This document shows positions 32,270 through 41,305 of a stretch of DNA of 64,000 nt, piece after piece. Source of the stretch: Shimazuella soli (lineage in GTDB: Bacteria > Bacillota > Bacilli > Thermoactinomycetales > Thermoactinomycetaceae); contig NZ_JAKWBN010000001.1 in the NCBI RefSeq assembly GCF_022511585.1, positions 482,269 through 546,268 on the forward strand. Direction: 5' to 3'. The notes beneath the pieces are model-generated. The model was not told the origin of the DNA. It saw only the letters and a list, made by a program, of their open reading frames with translations, and made no database searches. The position numbers and the translations under genes were made by a program. How positions within the stretch are numbered: the first letter of the stretch is position 1; each line of letters begins with the position of its first letter.

Positions 32270-33376
32270 TTGGCAAACGAATCACATGTCGATGAAATTA
32301 CATTGGATCAAGCCAAAGAACAGTTAATAGAGTCCGGAAAAAAACAGGGTGTTCTAACTTATAAATCGATTATGGAGAAATTAGCATCATTCGAACAAGA
32401 TTCTCAGCAAATAGATGACTTCTTTGAGGTGTTAACCGAACAAGGAATTGAAGTTATTAATGATGGAGAAGACGAGTTTAACCATAATGACGATACGGAA
32501 AATGATGATAACTTCCTACAAAATGATTTGAGTGTTCCACCTGGTGTTAAAATTAATGATCCTGTCAGGATGTATCTGAAAGAGATTGGACGAGTTCCGC
32601 TTTTATCAGCAGAAGAAGAAGTCGATCTTGCAACTCGTATTGAAGAAGGCGATGAAGAGGCGAAAAGGAGATTAGCTGAAGCTAATTTGCGTTTAGTAGT
32701 AAGTATTGCAAAAAGATACGTAGGACGTGGAATGCTATTTCTTGATCTAATCCAAGAAGGCAATATGGGTCTTATCAAAGCTGTAGAAAAATTTGACTAC
32801 CGTAAGGGATTTAAATTTAGTACGTATGCAACTTGGTGGATTCGACAAGCAATTACCCGTGCAATTGCTGACCAAGCAAGAACTATTCGTATTCCCGTTC
32901 ATATGGTGGAGACAATTAATAAATTAATCCGTGTATCTCGTCAATTGCTTCAGGAATTAGGAAGAGAACCTATGCCAGAAGAAATTGCAAAAGAGATGGG
33001 GTTAACTCCAGAAAAAGTTCGCGAGATCATGAAAATAGCTCAAGAACCTGTATCTTTGGAAACTCCGATTGGTGAAGAAGATGATTCTCACCTCGGTGAC
33101 TTTATTCCCGATGATGATGCAACAGCTCCTGCTGAGGCTGCTGCATATGAACTCTTAAAGGAGCAGCTTAAAGATGTATTAGATACATTATCGGAAAGAG
33201 AAGAAAATGTTTTGCGATTGCGTTTTGGATTAGACGACGGCCGAACTCGTACCTTAGAAGAGGTAGGAAAAGTATTCGGCGTAACACGTGAACGAATTCG
33301 TCAAATTGAAGCAAAAGCACTCCGCAAACTTCGTCATCCAAGCCGAAGTAAAAGGTTAAAAGACTTTTTGGAATAA
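32270..33376 (+). CDS. sigA: Housekeeping sigma factor SigA
   Basis: A 368-aa sigma-70: region 1.1 with acidic middle (residues 70-90), region 1.2/2 ([60 protein letters not shown]) and region 4 ([20 protein letters not shown]). It directs RNA polymerase to the TTGACA/TATAAT promoters found across the window. TTG 32270 follows GGAGGAG. A strong terminator lies after it. Confidence 0.98.
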   Translation: MANESHVDEITLDQAKEQLIESGKKQGVLTYKSIMEKLASFEQDSQQIDDFFEVLTEQGIEVINDGEDEFNHNDDTENDDNFLQNDLSVPPGVKINDPVRMYLKEIGRVPLLSAEEEVDLATRIEEGDEEAKRRLAEANLRLVVSIAKRYVGRGMLFLDLIQEGNMGLIKAVEKFDYRKGFKFSTYATWWIRQAITRAIADQARTIRIPVHMVETINKLIRVSRQLLQELGREPMPEEIAKEMGLTPEKVREIMKIAQEPVSLETPIGEEDDSHLGDFIPDDDATAPAEAAAYELLKEQLKDVLDTLSEREENVLRLRFGLDDGRTRTLEEVGKVFGVTRERIRQIEAKALRKLRHPSRSKRLKDFLE

Positions 33377-33390
33377 AACATGACACTGTT

Positions 33391-33423
33391 ACTCACCAAT
33401 CTAGCCCGATTGGTGAGTTTTTG
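33391..33423 (+). terminator. Terminator after sigA
   Basis: ACTCACCAATC/GATTGGTGAGT arms (33391-33401, 33408-33418) followed by T-rich sequence. Confidence 0.9.
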
Positions 33424-33508
33424 TGTTCTCATTCTATCTCTATTCTAAGTCCAATGCAAATTAGGGAAGCAGCGAAATAAGCCTTTATCATCTGAATAAA
33501 CAAAAAAA

Positions 33509-33538
33509 TTGAAGAAAACAAACCTTCTCGCCTATAAT
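33509..33538 (+). promoter_or_regulatory. Promoter of the acyl-CoA dehydrogenase gene
   Basis: TTGAAG (33509-33514), 18-bp spacer, TATAAT (33533-33538). Confidence 0.6.
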
Positions 33539-33543
33539 AAGGT

Positions 33544-33557
33544 TGTAAGCGCTGTCA
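33544..33557. promoter_or_regulatory. cre site (CcpA operator)
   Basis: TGTAAGCGCTGTCA fits the catabolite-responsive consensus TGWAANCGNTNWCA at every position. It covers the expected transcription start, a repressing location. Confidence 0.8.
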
Positions 33558-33581
33558 ATAAGGGTTGTAGGAGGACAAAGA

Positions 33582-34721
33582 ATGAACTTTGATCTTACGA
33601 AAGAACAATCCATGATTCAAAAGTTGATGCGTGAATTTGCAGAAGAAGAAGTAGCTCCAAAAGCTGATGAACGAGATAAAACTGGCGAGTTTCCGAGCGG
33701 AATCTTTAAAAAAATGGCTGATTTATCATTAATGGGTCTTAATTTCCCAGAAGATTATGGCGGCGGTGGGGCTGATACTATTTCCTTTGCAATTGCAGTC
33801 GAAGAACTAAGTCGGGTTTGTGCATCTACGGGAATAACCTACTCTGCTCATATTTCACTTGGATGTGCTCCCATCTACTTATTTGGTTCAGAGGAACAAA
33901 AAAAGAAGTATTTGATACCCCTATGTACTGGGGAATCTTTAGGCTCCTTTGGTTTAACTGAACCTAATGCAGGATCTGATGCAGCTGGAACACAGACATC
34001 AGCAGATAAATTAGCGGAAGGATGGTTGATACAAGGTTCCAAATGTTTTATTACAAATGCATCTCATGCCAAATTTCTAAGTTTAACTGCTCGAACAAAC
34101 ATAACAAAGAGTAATCGTGAAATCACTGCTTTTATCGTTCCAACGGATTTGAATGGTGTTACTATAAAAGATAATTATCTTAAATTAGGATTAAAAAGTT
34201 CAAATACAACAGAAATATTTCTAGACAAGGTTCTAATACCGCTAGAAAATGTATTAGGGGAAGTGGGAAATGGATTTCGCCAATTTTTGGTCACGCTAGA
34301 TGGCGGAAGAATTGGCATTGGTGCGATGGCTGTAGGTATTGCCCAAGGTGCTTTTGAACTAGCTAAAAAATATGCTGGGCAGCGTATTCAATTTGGACAT
34401 TCGCTGTCTAAATTACAAGCAATTCAGCATAAACTTGCTGATATGGCAATGGAAATCGAAATAGCGAGAAATTATGTTTATAAGGCAGCTTGGCTAAAAG
34501 ACAAGGGAAGAAAATTCACGAAAGAGGCTTCTATTTGTAAATTATTTGCTTCAGAAGTTGCAATGCGTGTTTGTAACCAAGCGATTCAAATTCATGGCGG
34601 TTGGGGATATATTCATGATTTTAAAGTGGAACGCTTTTTTCGAGATGCCAAGTTGACGGAGATCGGTGAGGGTACTTCTGAAATACAACGAAATATTATT
34701 GCCCGGGAAATAGGATGTTAA
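33582..34721 (+). CDS. Acyl-CoA dehydrogenase
   Basis: A 379-aa FAD enzyme with all family blocks: [20 protein letters not shown] (FAD/substrate loop), [40 protein letters not shown] and [11 protein letters not shown] with the catalytic Glu (about 363). It oxidises an acyl-CoA to the 2,3-enoyl-CoA; chain specificity cannot be read. ATG 33582 follows GTAGGAGG. It is monocistronic and carries a cre site at the start of transcription, so glucose repression is expected. Confidence 0.95.
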   Translation: MNFDLTKEQSMIQKLMREFAEEEVAPKADERDKTGEFPSGIFKKMADLSLMGLNFPEDYGGGGADTISFAIAVEELSRVCASTGITYSAHISLGCAPIYLFGSEEQKKKYLIPLCTGESLGSFGLTEPNAGSDAAGTQTSADKLAEGWLIQGSKCFITNASHAKFLSLTARTNITKSNREITAFIVPTDLNGVTIKDNYLKLGLKSSNTTEIFLDKVLIPLENVLGEVGNGFRQFLVTLDGGRIGIGAMAVGIAQGAFELAKKYAGQRIQFGHSLSKLQAIQHKLADMAMEIEIARNYVYKAAWLKDKGRKFTKEASICKLFASEVAMRVCNQAIQIHGGWGYIHDFKVERFFRDAKLTEIGEGTSEIQRNIIAREIGC

Positions 34722-34728
34722 TCAATCC

Positions 34729-34760
34729 AAGCCACAACTTTTTATAAGTTGTGGCTTTCT
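34729..34760 (+). terminator. Terminator after the acyl-CoA dehydrogenase gene
   Basis: AAGCCACAACTT/AAGTTGTGGCTT arms (34729-34740, 34746-34757) and a short T-run. Confidence 0.85.
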
Positions 34761-34990
34761 CTAAGGATTTTACGGTAGAATTTACTTGTCTGTATATGAG
34801 GCAATTTTTTGAAACTCTCAACCCTTTAGGTGATGAGAGTATTCATTTCACTAATAATGTAAAAATAAATTATTTGTTTATGAATAAGTTAAATAGAAGC
34901 AAAAGGTAGTAGACTTATTCAATTCTTCTTAATGTATGAAAGTATTCATTCTATAGATAAGAAAACTCTATTTATTTAGGTGGGCGCGGT
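34761..34990. other. Intergenic region before the GNAT gene
   Basis: AT-rich, without a supportable ORF. An imperfect inverted repeat ACTCTCA...TGAGAGT lies near 34814-34840. Confidence 0.5.
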
Positions 34991-34993
34991 TGA

Positions 34994-35022
34994 TTGACAA
35001 TTTCTCCTTGTGTATGTAGAAT
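34994..35022 (+). promoter_or_regulatory. Promoter of the GNAT gene
   Basis: TTGACA (34994-34999), 17-bp spacer, TAGAAT (35017-35022). Confidence 0.75.
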
Positions 35023-35049
35023 CACATATGAGGGAGAGAAGTTATCGAG

Positions 35050-35634
35050 ATGTTACCTATATTGGAAAATTTTCCCCATTCATTTGAAACAGAGCGATTA
35101 TTCATTCGAATGCCGCTGCCAGGTGATGGTGAAGTCGTTCATGAAGCAATGATGGAATCGATGGCTGAGTTGAAAGAGTGGATGCCATGGGCACAATCCT
35201 GTCCATCAAAAGAGGAAACAGAGGCGAATGTTAGAAAAGCCCATGCCCAATTTTTAGAACGGACCGATTTACGCTTTCACTTGTTTGAAAAAGATACTAA
35301 AAAATTTATTGGCAGCAGTGGATTACATCGTATGGATTGGTCTGCTCGAAAATTTGAAATTGGATATTGGTGCAGAACAGCTTTAACTGGAAAAGGGTAT
35401 ATTACAGAGTCTGTTCGGGGAATTTCTGTTTTTGCTTTCCAGATTTTAAATGCCAATCGAATCGAGATCAACTGTGATGAAAGAAACGTAAGAAGTAGAA
35501 AAGTTGCAGAACGTTTGGGTTTTCAATTGGAAGGTATATTACGAAATTATCAATTAGGTGTAGATGGTCAACTGGAAAATGTATGTGTTTATGCCCTAAC
35601 AGATAATGATTTTAAACAACTGAGTGAAAAATAA
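35050..35634 (+). CDS. GNAT N-acetyltransferase, RimJ/RimL-like
   Basis: A 194-aa acetyltransferase: FETERLFIRMPLPGD opening, FEIGYWCRTALTGKGYITES (acetyl-CoA binding) and CDERNVRSRKVAERLGFQLE (motif B). Enzymes of this type acetylate protein N-termini, antibiotics or small amines; the acceptor is unknown. ATG 35050 has GAGGGAGAG upstream. Single gene with a good sigma-A promoter. Confidence 0.92.
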   Translation: MLPILENFPHSFETERLFIRMPLPGDGEVVHEAMMESMAELKEWMPWAQSCPSKEETEANVRKAHAQFLERTDLRFHLFEKDTKKFIGSSGLHRMDWSARKFEIGYWCRTALTGKGYITESVRGISVFAFQILNANRIEINCDERNVRSRKVAERLGFQLEGILRNYQLGVDGQLENVCVYALTDNDFKQLSEK

Positions 35635-35857
35635 TAAAATTAATTTGGTCTTCATTATTGAATAGGTTGTTTTTTGTTGTGAATTATTTAAATTATAAGA
35701 TTATTATAAAAGAGTGCATAGAAGGAAGCTGAAGTCAAGGTTTTTCATAACATAATTGTTAAAACATAATAATGCGCAGGAAGATGTTTCGTTTTCTACA
35801 TGTTTTTCTTTCTTATTGGTAATCCTAATTTTTAGGTACCAGTGAAGGAGTGGAAAG

Positions 35858-37270
35858 ATGAAACGTGAATTATTAGCTACTGCGCTTTTAGGAACAATAA
35901 CACTACCTTTTTTATGTAATATAAACCAAACGTTTGCAGTAGAATCAGGAACAAATAGACCTACATATCAGATTGATGCTACTTACTTAGAAAAAAAAGA
36001 TATAGTAAAAGGACATATGTCTGTGACATTGCCTGAAATTCGAAATGGAATTCAAAATGAAGTATATTTTCGTTTGTACCCAAATGTTTTTCAGGATTGG
36101 AAATATAATAAAGAAGCCAAACCATCAAAAGAAGGTCATATTGCCATTTCTCATGTAAAAGTGGATGGTGTAAAACAGAGCGCTACTATTAATGATACTG
36201 TAATGAAAGTAAGACTTCCTAAGCCACTACAAAAAGGAAGAAGTGCCAAAATAGAATTAGATTATAAGCTGTATCTGCCACATGGAGGTACACGATTAAA
36301 CAAATATAAAAATACTGCTTTTCTTGCGCAGTGGTATCCGATGCTTGCTGTTAAAGATAAAGACGGGTGGCATACAGAGCCCTATACAACAACAGGTGAT
36401 CCGTTTTATAGCACAATGTCTGATTTTGATGTTACATTTCATGTGCCGAAAGGTTATCAAGTTATTTCAACCGCGAAAGATATTCATCAAACAAAAGAAA
36501 ATGTGCATTTACAACAGTATAATGTAAGAGATTTTGTTGCGGTTCTTACCAAAGACTATCAAGTTTTGAGCAGGGAATCAGGAACCACAAGAGTAAATTT
36601 ATGGTATACCAATACTACAAAAGACGTTAGTGAGCCGTTATTGAATGCTGCAGTAGATGGATTGCGGTTTTATGGGAATCGATTTGGTCACTACCCGTAT
36701 CAAGAAGTAGATGTAGTTTTAGGCGAAACTGGATATGGCATTGCAGGAATGGAGTACCCTGGTCTTGTAACTTCACTTCCTAAAGTTCCGACATCAAATG
36801 GGATTTCCCCCGCAGTAAATGTAGTGGTCCACGAATTAGCTCACCAGTGGTGGTATGGAGTAGTAGGTAATAATCAAGCAAAGGAACCTTGGTTAGATGA
36901 AGGTTTAACTACCTTTTCAGAGTTTCTCTATATGCAAAAGCGTATGAAACAAGATGATGCACCTTGGTTAAAGAGAGTGGCTATCAAAACAGACGAAATA
37001 CATCGATCAGCAGGAATTACGTCAGCTCAGCGTTTGTATGATTATCCTGACGAACTCTATGGAATTATGGTCTATTTACGTCCAGCGGCGATGATGTTTG
37101 CTTTAATGGACGAAATTGGAGAAAAGAAAGTCATGAAAATCTTAAATACGTACTATCATCAATATCAGTTTAAAATCGCAACCACTTCAGATTTTCTGCG
37201 CATTGCAAATCAAGTAGCAGGGAAAAATTTAACTCCTTTTTTCGAGAAATGGTTGTATTTCAAAGGATGA
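35858..37270 (+). CDS. Secreted M1 family metallopeptidase
   Basis: A 470-aa zinc peptidase with a signal peptide (residues 1-28, LLGTITLPFLCNINQTFA). The zinc motif HELAHQWW is followed 18 residues later by Glu in WLDEGLTTFSEF; GIAGMEYPGLV is the GAMEN-like exopeptidase loop in altered form. M1 enzymes remove N-terminal residues; this one probably acts outside the cell. The C-terminal ARM-repeat domain of long M1 enzymes is absent. ATG 35858 with GAAGGAG upstream. Confidence 0.92.
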   Translation: MKRELLATALLGTITLPFLCNINQTFAVESGTNRPTYQIDATYLEKKDIVKGHMSVTLPEIRNGIQNEVYFRLYPNVFQDWKYNKEAKPSKEGHIAISHVKVDGVKQSATINDTVMKVRLPKPLQKGRSAKIELDYKLYLPHGGTRLNKYKNTAFLAQWYPMLAVKDKDGWHTEPYTTTGDPFYSTMSDFDVTFHVPKGYQVISTAKDIHQTKENVHLQQYNVRDFVAVLTKDYQVLSRESGTTRVNLWYTNTTKDVSEPLLNAAVDGLRFYGNRFGHYPYQEVDVVLGETGYGIAGMEYPGLVTSLPKVPTSNGISPAVNVVVHELAHQWWYGVVGNNQAKEPWLDEGLTTFSEFLYMQKRMKQDDAPWLKRVAIKTDEIHRSAGITSAQRLYDYPDELYGIMVYLRPAAMMFALMDEIGEKKVMKILNTYYHQYQFKIATTSDFLRIANQVAGKNLTPFFEKWLYFKG

Positions 37271-37273
37271 GCA

Positions 37274-37305
37274 AAAAAACGAGCAACTTAAGTTGCTCGT
37301 TTTTT
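37274..37305 (+). terminator. Terminator after the M1 peptidase gene
   Basis: ACGAGCAACTT/AAGTTGCTCGT, perfect 22-bp palindrome with A-run before and T-run after; may serve both strands. Confidence 0.9.
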
Positions 37306-37353
37306 CAATAGGGTAAGATATAATAGAGTGAGGCAAATGGGGCAGGTGGAAAT

Positions 37354-38085
37354 GTGAAAGGAAAATTGTCAAAAAGATTAAAGGAAGTAGCTAAGTTTGT
37401 ACCTGTTGATACTACAGTTGCTGATATAGGTGCAGACCATGGTAAGTTATTGGTTTATTTAGCACAACGCAATAAAATTGCCAGAGGGATAGCGGGCGAA
37501 TTAAACCGAGGACCATGGGAAAATGCTACTGATTTTGTACATAGAAATGGATTTCAAGAAGTCATCGATGTAAGGTTAGGAGATGGCCTTGATGTCATTC
37601 ATGAAAAAGTAGATGTTATCGTAATTGCTGGCATGGGTGGTGCTCTCATTACTAGCATTCTAGAAAAAGGCCGTAATAAGTTAAATGGAGTAAGCAGGTT
37701 GATTCTCCAACCCAATATTGGTGAAAATCATATTCGCAAATGGCTAGATCAAAATAATTGGTATTTGGTAGATGAAGAAATCGTAGTAGAAGATGGGATC
37801 TATTATGAGATTATTGTTGCAGAACAAAATGAATCTGTGTTTGCATATCATCGGCTTCCCCTTCAAAAAGACAGTTTCTTTCAGATAGGGCCACTATTGT
37901 GGAGGAAAAAGCACGCCCTTTTGGTTCCAAAATTAAAATTAGAAGTGCAAAGAAAATTGGAAGTTCGCAAGCAGCTCAGTAATGCCAAATCAGAAGATGC
38001 AAAAGAAAAATTGGAGGAGATCGATTCTGAAATTAATGATAAGGAGCAGGTGATACGATGGCTATCAATGGACAACAGCTTATAG
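37354..38085 (+). CDS. trmK: tRNA (adenine22-N1)-methyltransferase
   Basis: A 243-aa SAM-dependent enzyme of the TrmK (YqfN) family: VADIGADHGKLLVYLA is the SAM-binding motif and VIVIAGMGGALITSILE the conserved catalytic region; the C-terminal third is a coiled coil (residues 185-235). It methylates A22 in the D-loop of certain tRNAs. GTG 37354 after GGCAGGTGG. The end overlaps yqfO by 28 nt, as in relatives. Confidence 0.95.
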   Translation: MKGKLSKRLKEVAKFVPVDTTVADIGADHGKLLVYLAQRNKIARGIAGELNRGPWENATDFVHRNGFQEVIDVRLGDGLDVIHEKVDVIVIAGMGGALITSILEKGRNKLNGVSRLILQPNIGENHIRKWLDQNNWYLVDEEIVVEDGIYYEIIVAEQNESVFAYHRLPLQKDSFFQIGPLLWRKKHALLVPKLKLEVQRKLEVRKQLSNAKSEDAKEKLEEIDSEINDKEQVIRWLSMDNSL

Positions 38086-39161
38086 AAGTTTTCGAGCGGA
38101 TGGTACCTCCAGATCTTGCATTGGATCAAGATCGAATCGGCTTCCAATTGGGAAGTTTAGAACGTAAAGTTACAGGAATTTTAGTAACATTGGAAATAAC
38201 GGATGCTGTCGTCAATGAGGCGATTGCTTTAGGAGCCAACTGGATTTTTACGCACCATGCTCTTATTTTCCAGCCGCTTGATTCTGTTCGCATGGATCAG
38301 CCGAAGGGAAAATTAATTGAAAAATTGATTACAAACCAGATTCAAGTATATGTAGCCCATACCAATCTAGATACTGTAAAAGATGGTGTAAATGATGTAT
38401 TAGCAGATGAGATAGGTTTGCTGGAAAAGAAGACATTTCTCGTCCATGGTAGTGATCCGTTATTAAAACTTGTTGTTTTTGTGCCTTCCAGCCATCTAGA
38501 AGCAGTAAGAACTGCAATTGGTAATAATGGAGCAGGGGCTATAGGAGCATATAGTCATTGTACATTTGCGGGAAAAGGAACGGGTACATTTTTAGCAGGT
38601 AAAGACACCACCCCTTTCGTGGGTATTCAAGGAGAGTTATCAAAAGTAGACGAATACCGATTAGAGACGATTATGCCAAAATCGTTAGAAAAGAGGGTGC
38701 TTCAAGCAGTTTTTGACGCTCATCCTTATGAAGAGGTAGCCTACGATATTTATCCACTTGCCCGAAGCGTTCCATATGGAATGGGTAAAGTCGGGAACCT
38801 CTTGGGAGAAATGACATTGGAAGATTTTGTCCTGCATCTGAAAAAAGCGTATCAATTGGATCATGTACATGTTGTTGGAAACGGAAATGAAAAAGTAAAA
38901 AGAATAGCTCTTCTAGGTGGAGCTGGAAGCCGTTATGTATTGGAGGCAAAAAGACACGGGGCTGATGTTTACCTTACAGGAGATATCGATTATCATACTG
39001 CGAAACTTGCTTTAGAGGAAAATATTTCGCTCGTTGATATAGGGCATGCCACTGAACAGCGAGTAGTTCCCCATGTTTGTCGCCAATTGGAAAACCTCTT
39101 AGAAGGCAATACTAAAGTTTTTCCTTCTAAAGTCAATCAAAATCCATTTCGAGTATTATAA
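38058..39161 (+). CDS. yqfO: Nif3-like dinuclear metal centre protein
   Basis: A 367-aa Nif3/YqfO protein: metal ligands in FTHHALIFQPLDS and VAHTNLDTVKDGVND at the N-terminal half and DIGHATEQ near the C-terminus, with the inserted PII-like domain in the middle (about 125-240, HPYEEVAYDIYPL). Family hydrolase activity on nucleic-acid derivatives has been proposed; role unsettled. Start ATG 38058 inside trmK. Confidence 0.95.
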   Translation: MAINGQQLIEVFERMVPPDLALDQDRIGFQLGSLERKVTGILVTLEITDAVVNEAIALGANWIFTHHALIFQPLDSVRMDQPKGKLIEKLITNQIQVYVAHTNLDTVKDGVNDVLADEIGLLEKKTFLVHGSDPLLKLVVFVPSSHLEAVRTAIGNNGAGAIGAYSHCTFAGKGTGTFLAGKDTTPFVGIQGELSKVDEYRLETIMPKSLEKRVLQAVFDAHPYEEVAYDIYPLARSVPYGMGKVGNLLGEMTLEDFVLHLKKAYQLDHVHVVGNGNEKVKRIALLGGAGSRYVLEAKRHGADVYLTGDIDYHTAKLALEENISLVDIGHATEQRVVPHVCRQLENLLEGNTKVFPSKVNQNPFRVL

Positions 39162-39229
39162 TTTAGATTCATTCTTCTTTCCTATCTATAGGAAATGAAT
39201 AGAAATTGTTTCCAAGTTATATTTTGCTA

Positions 39230-39258
39230 TTGATTATGTCTATTACTTCTGTTAAAAT
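39230..39258 (+). promoter_or_regulatory. Promoter of rnpB
   Basis: TTGATT (39230-39235), 17-bp spacer, TAAAAT (39253-39258), placing the start about 8-10 nt later at the rnpB 5' end. Confidence 0.65.
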
Positions 39259-39268
39259 ATCAATTCGT

Positions 39269-39681
39269 GGAAGTAAACAGAGCAATCGCCGGTGGATAAC
39301 CGAAAGGTGCCACGGGAGGAAAGTCCGAGCTCCATAGGGCAGGGTGCCGGCTAACGGCCGGTGGGGGCAACCCTAAGGCTAGTGCCACAGAAATGAAGAC
39401 CGCCGATGGAGGGAAACCTCACAGGCAAGGATGCAACGGTGCGGTAAGAGCGCACCAGCAGCATGGGAACATGCTGGCTAGGTAAACCCCACCTGGTGCA
39501 AGACCTGATAGAGAATCCGTATCTTTGGATACAGCTGTTGCCCGCAGTGATTCTGGGTAGGTCGCTTGAGCCAAGTAGCAATACTTGGCCTAGACAGATG
39601 ATTGCTGCTCCATTTTGTGGGAGATATGACAAGCTATCGATTACCACTTGGAGAACAGAACTCGGCTTATTGGTTGCTTCC
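39269..39681 (+). ncRNA. rnpB: RNase P RNA (type A-like)
   Basis: The catalytic RNA of RNase P. Conserved blocks: GAGGAAAGTCCGAGCTCCAT, CAGGGTGCCGGCTAACGGCC, GGTGCGGTAAGAGCGCACC, GGTAAACCCCACC, CTTGAGCC and AGAACAGAACTCGGCTTAT. The ends pair (GGAAGTAAAC with GGTTGCTTCC) as P1, fixing the limits at about 39269 and 39681. The linear order and the GGGTGC/GGTGCGGTAAGAGCGCACC blocks follow the E. coli-like type A, not the B. subtilis type B. Ends may be off by several bases. Confidence 0.95.
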
Positions 39682-39734
39682 TATTAGCTTGTTTTAGATG
39701 CTTAGCGTCTTTTTATTATGAAAATACAAAGCAG

Positions 39735-39763
39735 AGACTAGTTCTTCGGACTAGTCTTTTTTA
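39735..39763 (+). terminator. Terminator downstream of rnpB
   Basis: AGACTAGT/ACTAGTCT arms (39735-39742, 39750-39757) and six T. A weaker hairpin GATGC/GCGTC with T-run lies earlier, near 39697-39715. Confidence 0.8.
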
Positions 39764-39818
39764 TTAGTATAAAAGGTAAGGAAATGCTTATCCTATATAA
39801 AAAAAGGTAGGTACTTAT

Positions 39819-40106
39819 ATGGAGGTATTTTCTACATACGAAGCTTATCTTAATCGTTATAAGACATATTATGATGAAGAAGGTGATGAAAGGCCTGGTA
39901 TGCTTACATCGGAAGAGTTTTATAAGCAGTTTAAACTATTGCGAGAAAGTTACCAAGCTTATCATGATCTGATTCAAATGGGTCAAACTACAGAAGCATC
40001 GCTATACTATACACAGATCATTAATCAACTTGAAAATCAGTTAGCAATTGCGGATGCATCTGATAATTTTAGACAGGAAATATACATCGGGTCCAAAGGA
40101 GAGTAA
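39819..40106 (+). CDS. Hypothetical 95-aa protein
   Basis: Unrecognised. A soluble, Tyr- and Glu-rich, mostly helical protein (STYEAYLNRYKTYYDEEG, QFKLLRESYQAYHDLIQMG) without cysteines or membrane segments. ATG 39819 has AGGTAGG about 10 nt upstream. Two bases separate its stop from the M42 peptidase start, so the two are co-transcribed and perhaps co-translated. Confidence 0.7.
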   Translation: MEVFSTYEAYLNRYKTYYDEEGDERPGMLTSEEFYKQFKLLRESYQAYHDLIQMGQTTEASLYYTQIINQLENQLAIADASDNFRQEIYIGSKGE

Positions 40107-40108
40107 AC

Positions 40109-41176
40109 ATGCGATTGTTACAACGATTAACCGAAGCAAATGGTGTTTCTGGGTATGAACATGAAGTGCGAGATATAGTAAGGGATGAACTGCAACAGTT
40201 TGATGTCCATATTGTTGGAGATGGCTTAGGTAGTATTTTTGGAGAAAAAAAAGGCACATCAGAGAAACCTCGTATTCTGTTAGCAGGTCATTTGGATGAA
40301 GTTGGTTTTATGGTTTCAGAGATTACAAAAAGCGGTTATTTGCGCTTTACACCTCTAGGTGGCTGGTGGAGCCAAGTTCTTTTATCTCAACGTGTGATCG
40401 TCCTGTCTGGAAACCGTAAATTTACAGGTGTTATTGGTTCTAAAGCCCCTCATGTCTTAACAGTAGAAGAACGAAATAAAGTATATCCAATGAAGGAAAT
40501 GTATATTGATATAGGAGCGCACAGTGATAGTCAGGTTAAAGAATGGGGAATTCGAGTTGGTGATCCAGTTGTTCCCACCTGTCCTTTTGAAATTTTGCCA
40601 GACCAAGACACAATACTAGCAAAAGCGCTGGATAACCGTATGGGTTGTTATGTAGCGTTAGAAGTATTGCGTAGATTACAAGTAGAGGATCATCCAAATA
40701 CAGTAATAGCAGGTGCAACTGTGCAAGAAGAAGTAGGTCTTCGCGGTGCACAGACAGCAGCGTATGCAGTGGATCCAGACATCGCGTTTGCGATAGATGT
40801 AGGGATAGCCGAAGATGCACCAGGACAGGAAAATTTGTTGCATCCTAAAATGGGTGAAGGTCCAGTTATTACTTTTCTAGATGCCACTATGGTACCTAAT
40901 ATTGGTTTACGTGATTTAGTATTGGATACAGCTGCAGAAAATAGAATCCCTATCCAATCTGAAACCATGCTTGGTGGAGGAACTGATGCGGGAAGATTTC
41001 ATATGAATCAACGTGGGGTTCCTTCTTTGGTAGTCGGAGTTGCCGCTCGTTATATTCATAGCCATGTTTCAATGGTGAGCAAAAAAGATGTTGAAAATGT
41101 AGTGGAATTAATGGTAAAAGTAATTCAAAAGATCGATGAGAAAAAATACAGAGAGCTTATATCTTTCTTACATTGA
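40109..41176 (+). CDS. M42 family metallopeptidase (glutamyl aminopeptidase-like)
   Basis: A 355-aa M42 peptidase. Metal and catalytic residues are in AGHLDEVGFMV (His), ALDNRMGCY (Asp), TVQEEVGLRGAQ (catalytic Glu and ligand), FAIDVG (Asp) and RYIHSHVSM (His). These enzymes form dodecameric tetrahedral aminopeptidases in the cytoplasm that finish peptide breakdown. ATG 40109 with AAAGGAG upstream. Related to B. subtilis YtoP/YsdC/FrvX-type proteins. Confidence 0.95.
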   Translation: MRLLQRLTEANGVSGYEHEVRDIVRDELQQFDVHIVGDGLGSIFGEKKGTSEKPRILLAGHLDEVGFMVSEITKSGYLRFTPLGGWWSQVLLSQRVIVLSGNRKFTGVIGSKAPHVLTVEERNKVYPMKEMYIDIGAHSDSQVKEWGIRVGDPVVPTCPFEILPDQDTILAKALDNRMGCYVALEVLRRLQVEDHPNTVIAGATVQEEVGLRGAQTAAYAVDPDIAFAIDVGIAEDAPGQENLLHPKMGEGPVITFLDATMVPNIGLRDLVLDTAAENRIPIQSETMLGGGTDAGRFHMNQRGVPSLVVGVAARYIHSHVSMVSKKDVENVVELMVKVIQKIDEKKYRELISFLH

Positions 41177-41190
41177 AAGAATGGATAGAT

Positions 41191-41238
41191 GAAATAGTAA
41201 ATGAAACTTGTCAATTGGCAAGTTTCATTTACTATTTT
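41191..41238. terminator. Long perfect hairpin between the M42 and DedA genes
   Basis: A 19-bp perfect stem (41192-41210 with 41219-41237) around an 8-nt loop; arms begin AAATAGTAAATGAAACTTG. T-rich ends on both sides suggest an intrinsic terminator. Confidence 0.75.
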
Positions 41239-41305
41239 GTGCAACTGCATCATTTGTGGTATTGTATACTTTAGCTAATAAAGCATTGTTAAACGGGGTT
41301 GTACC

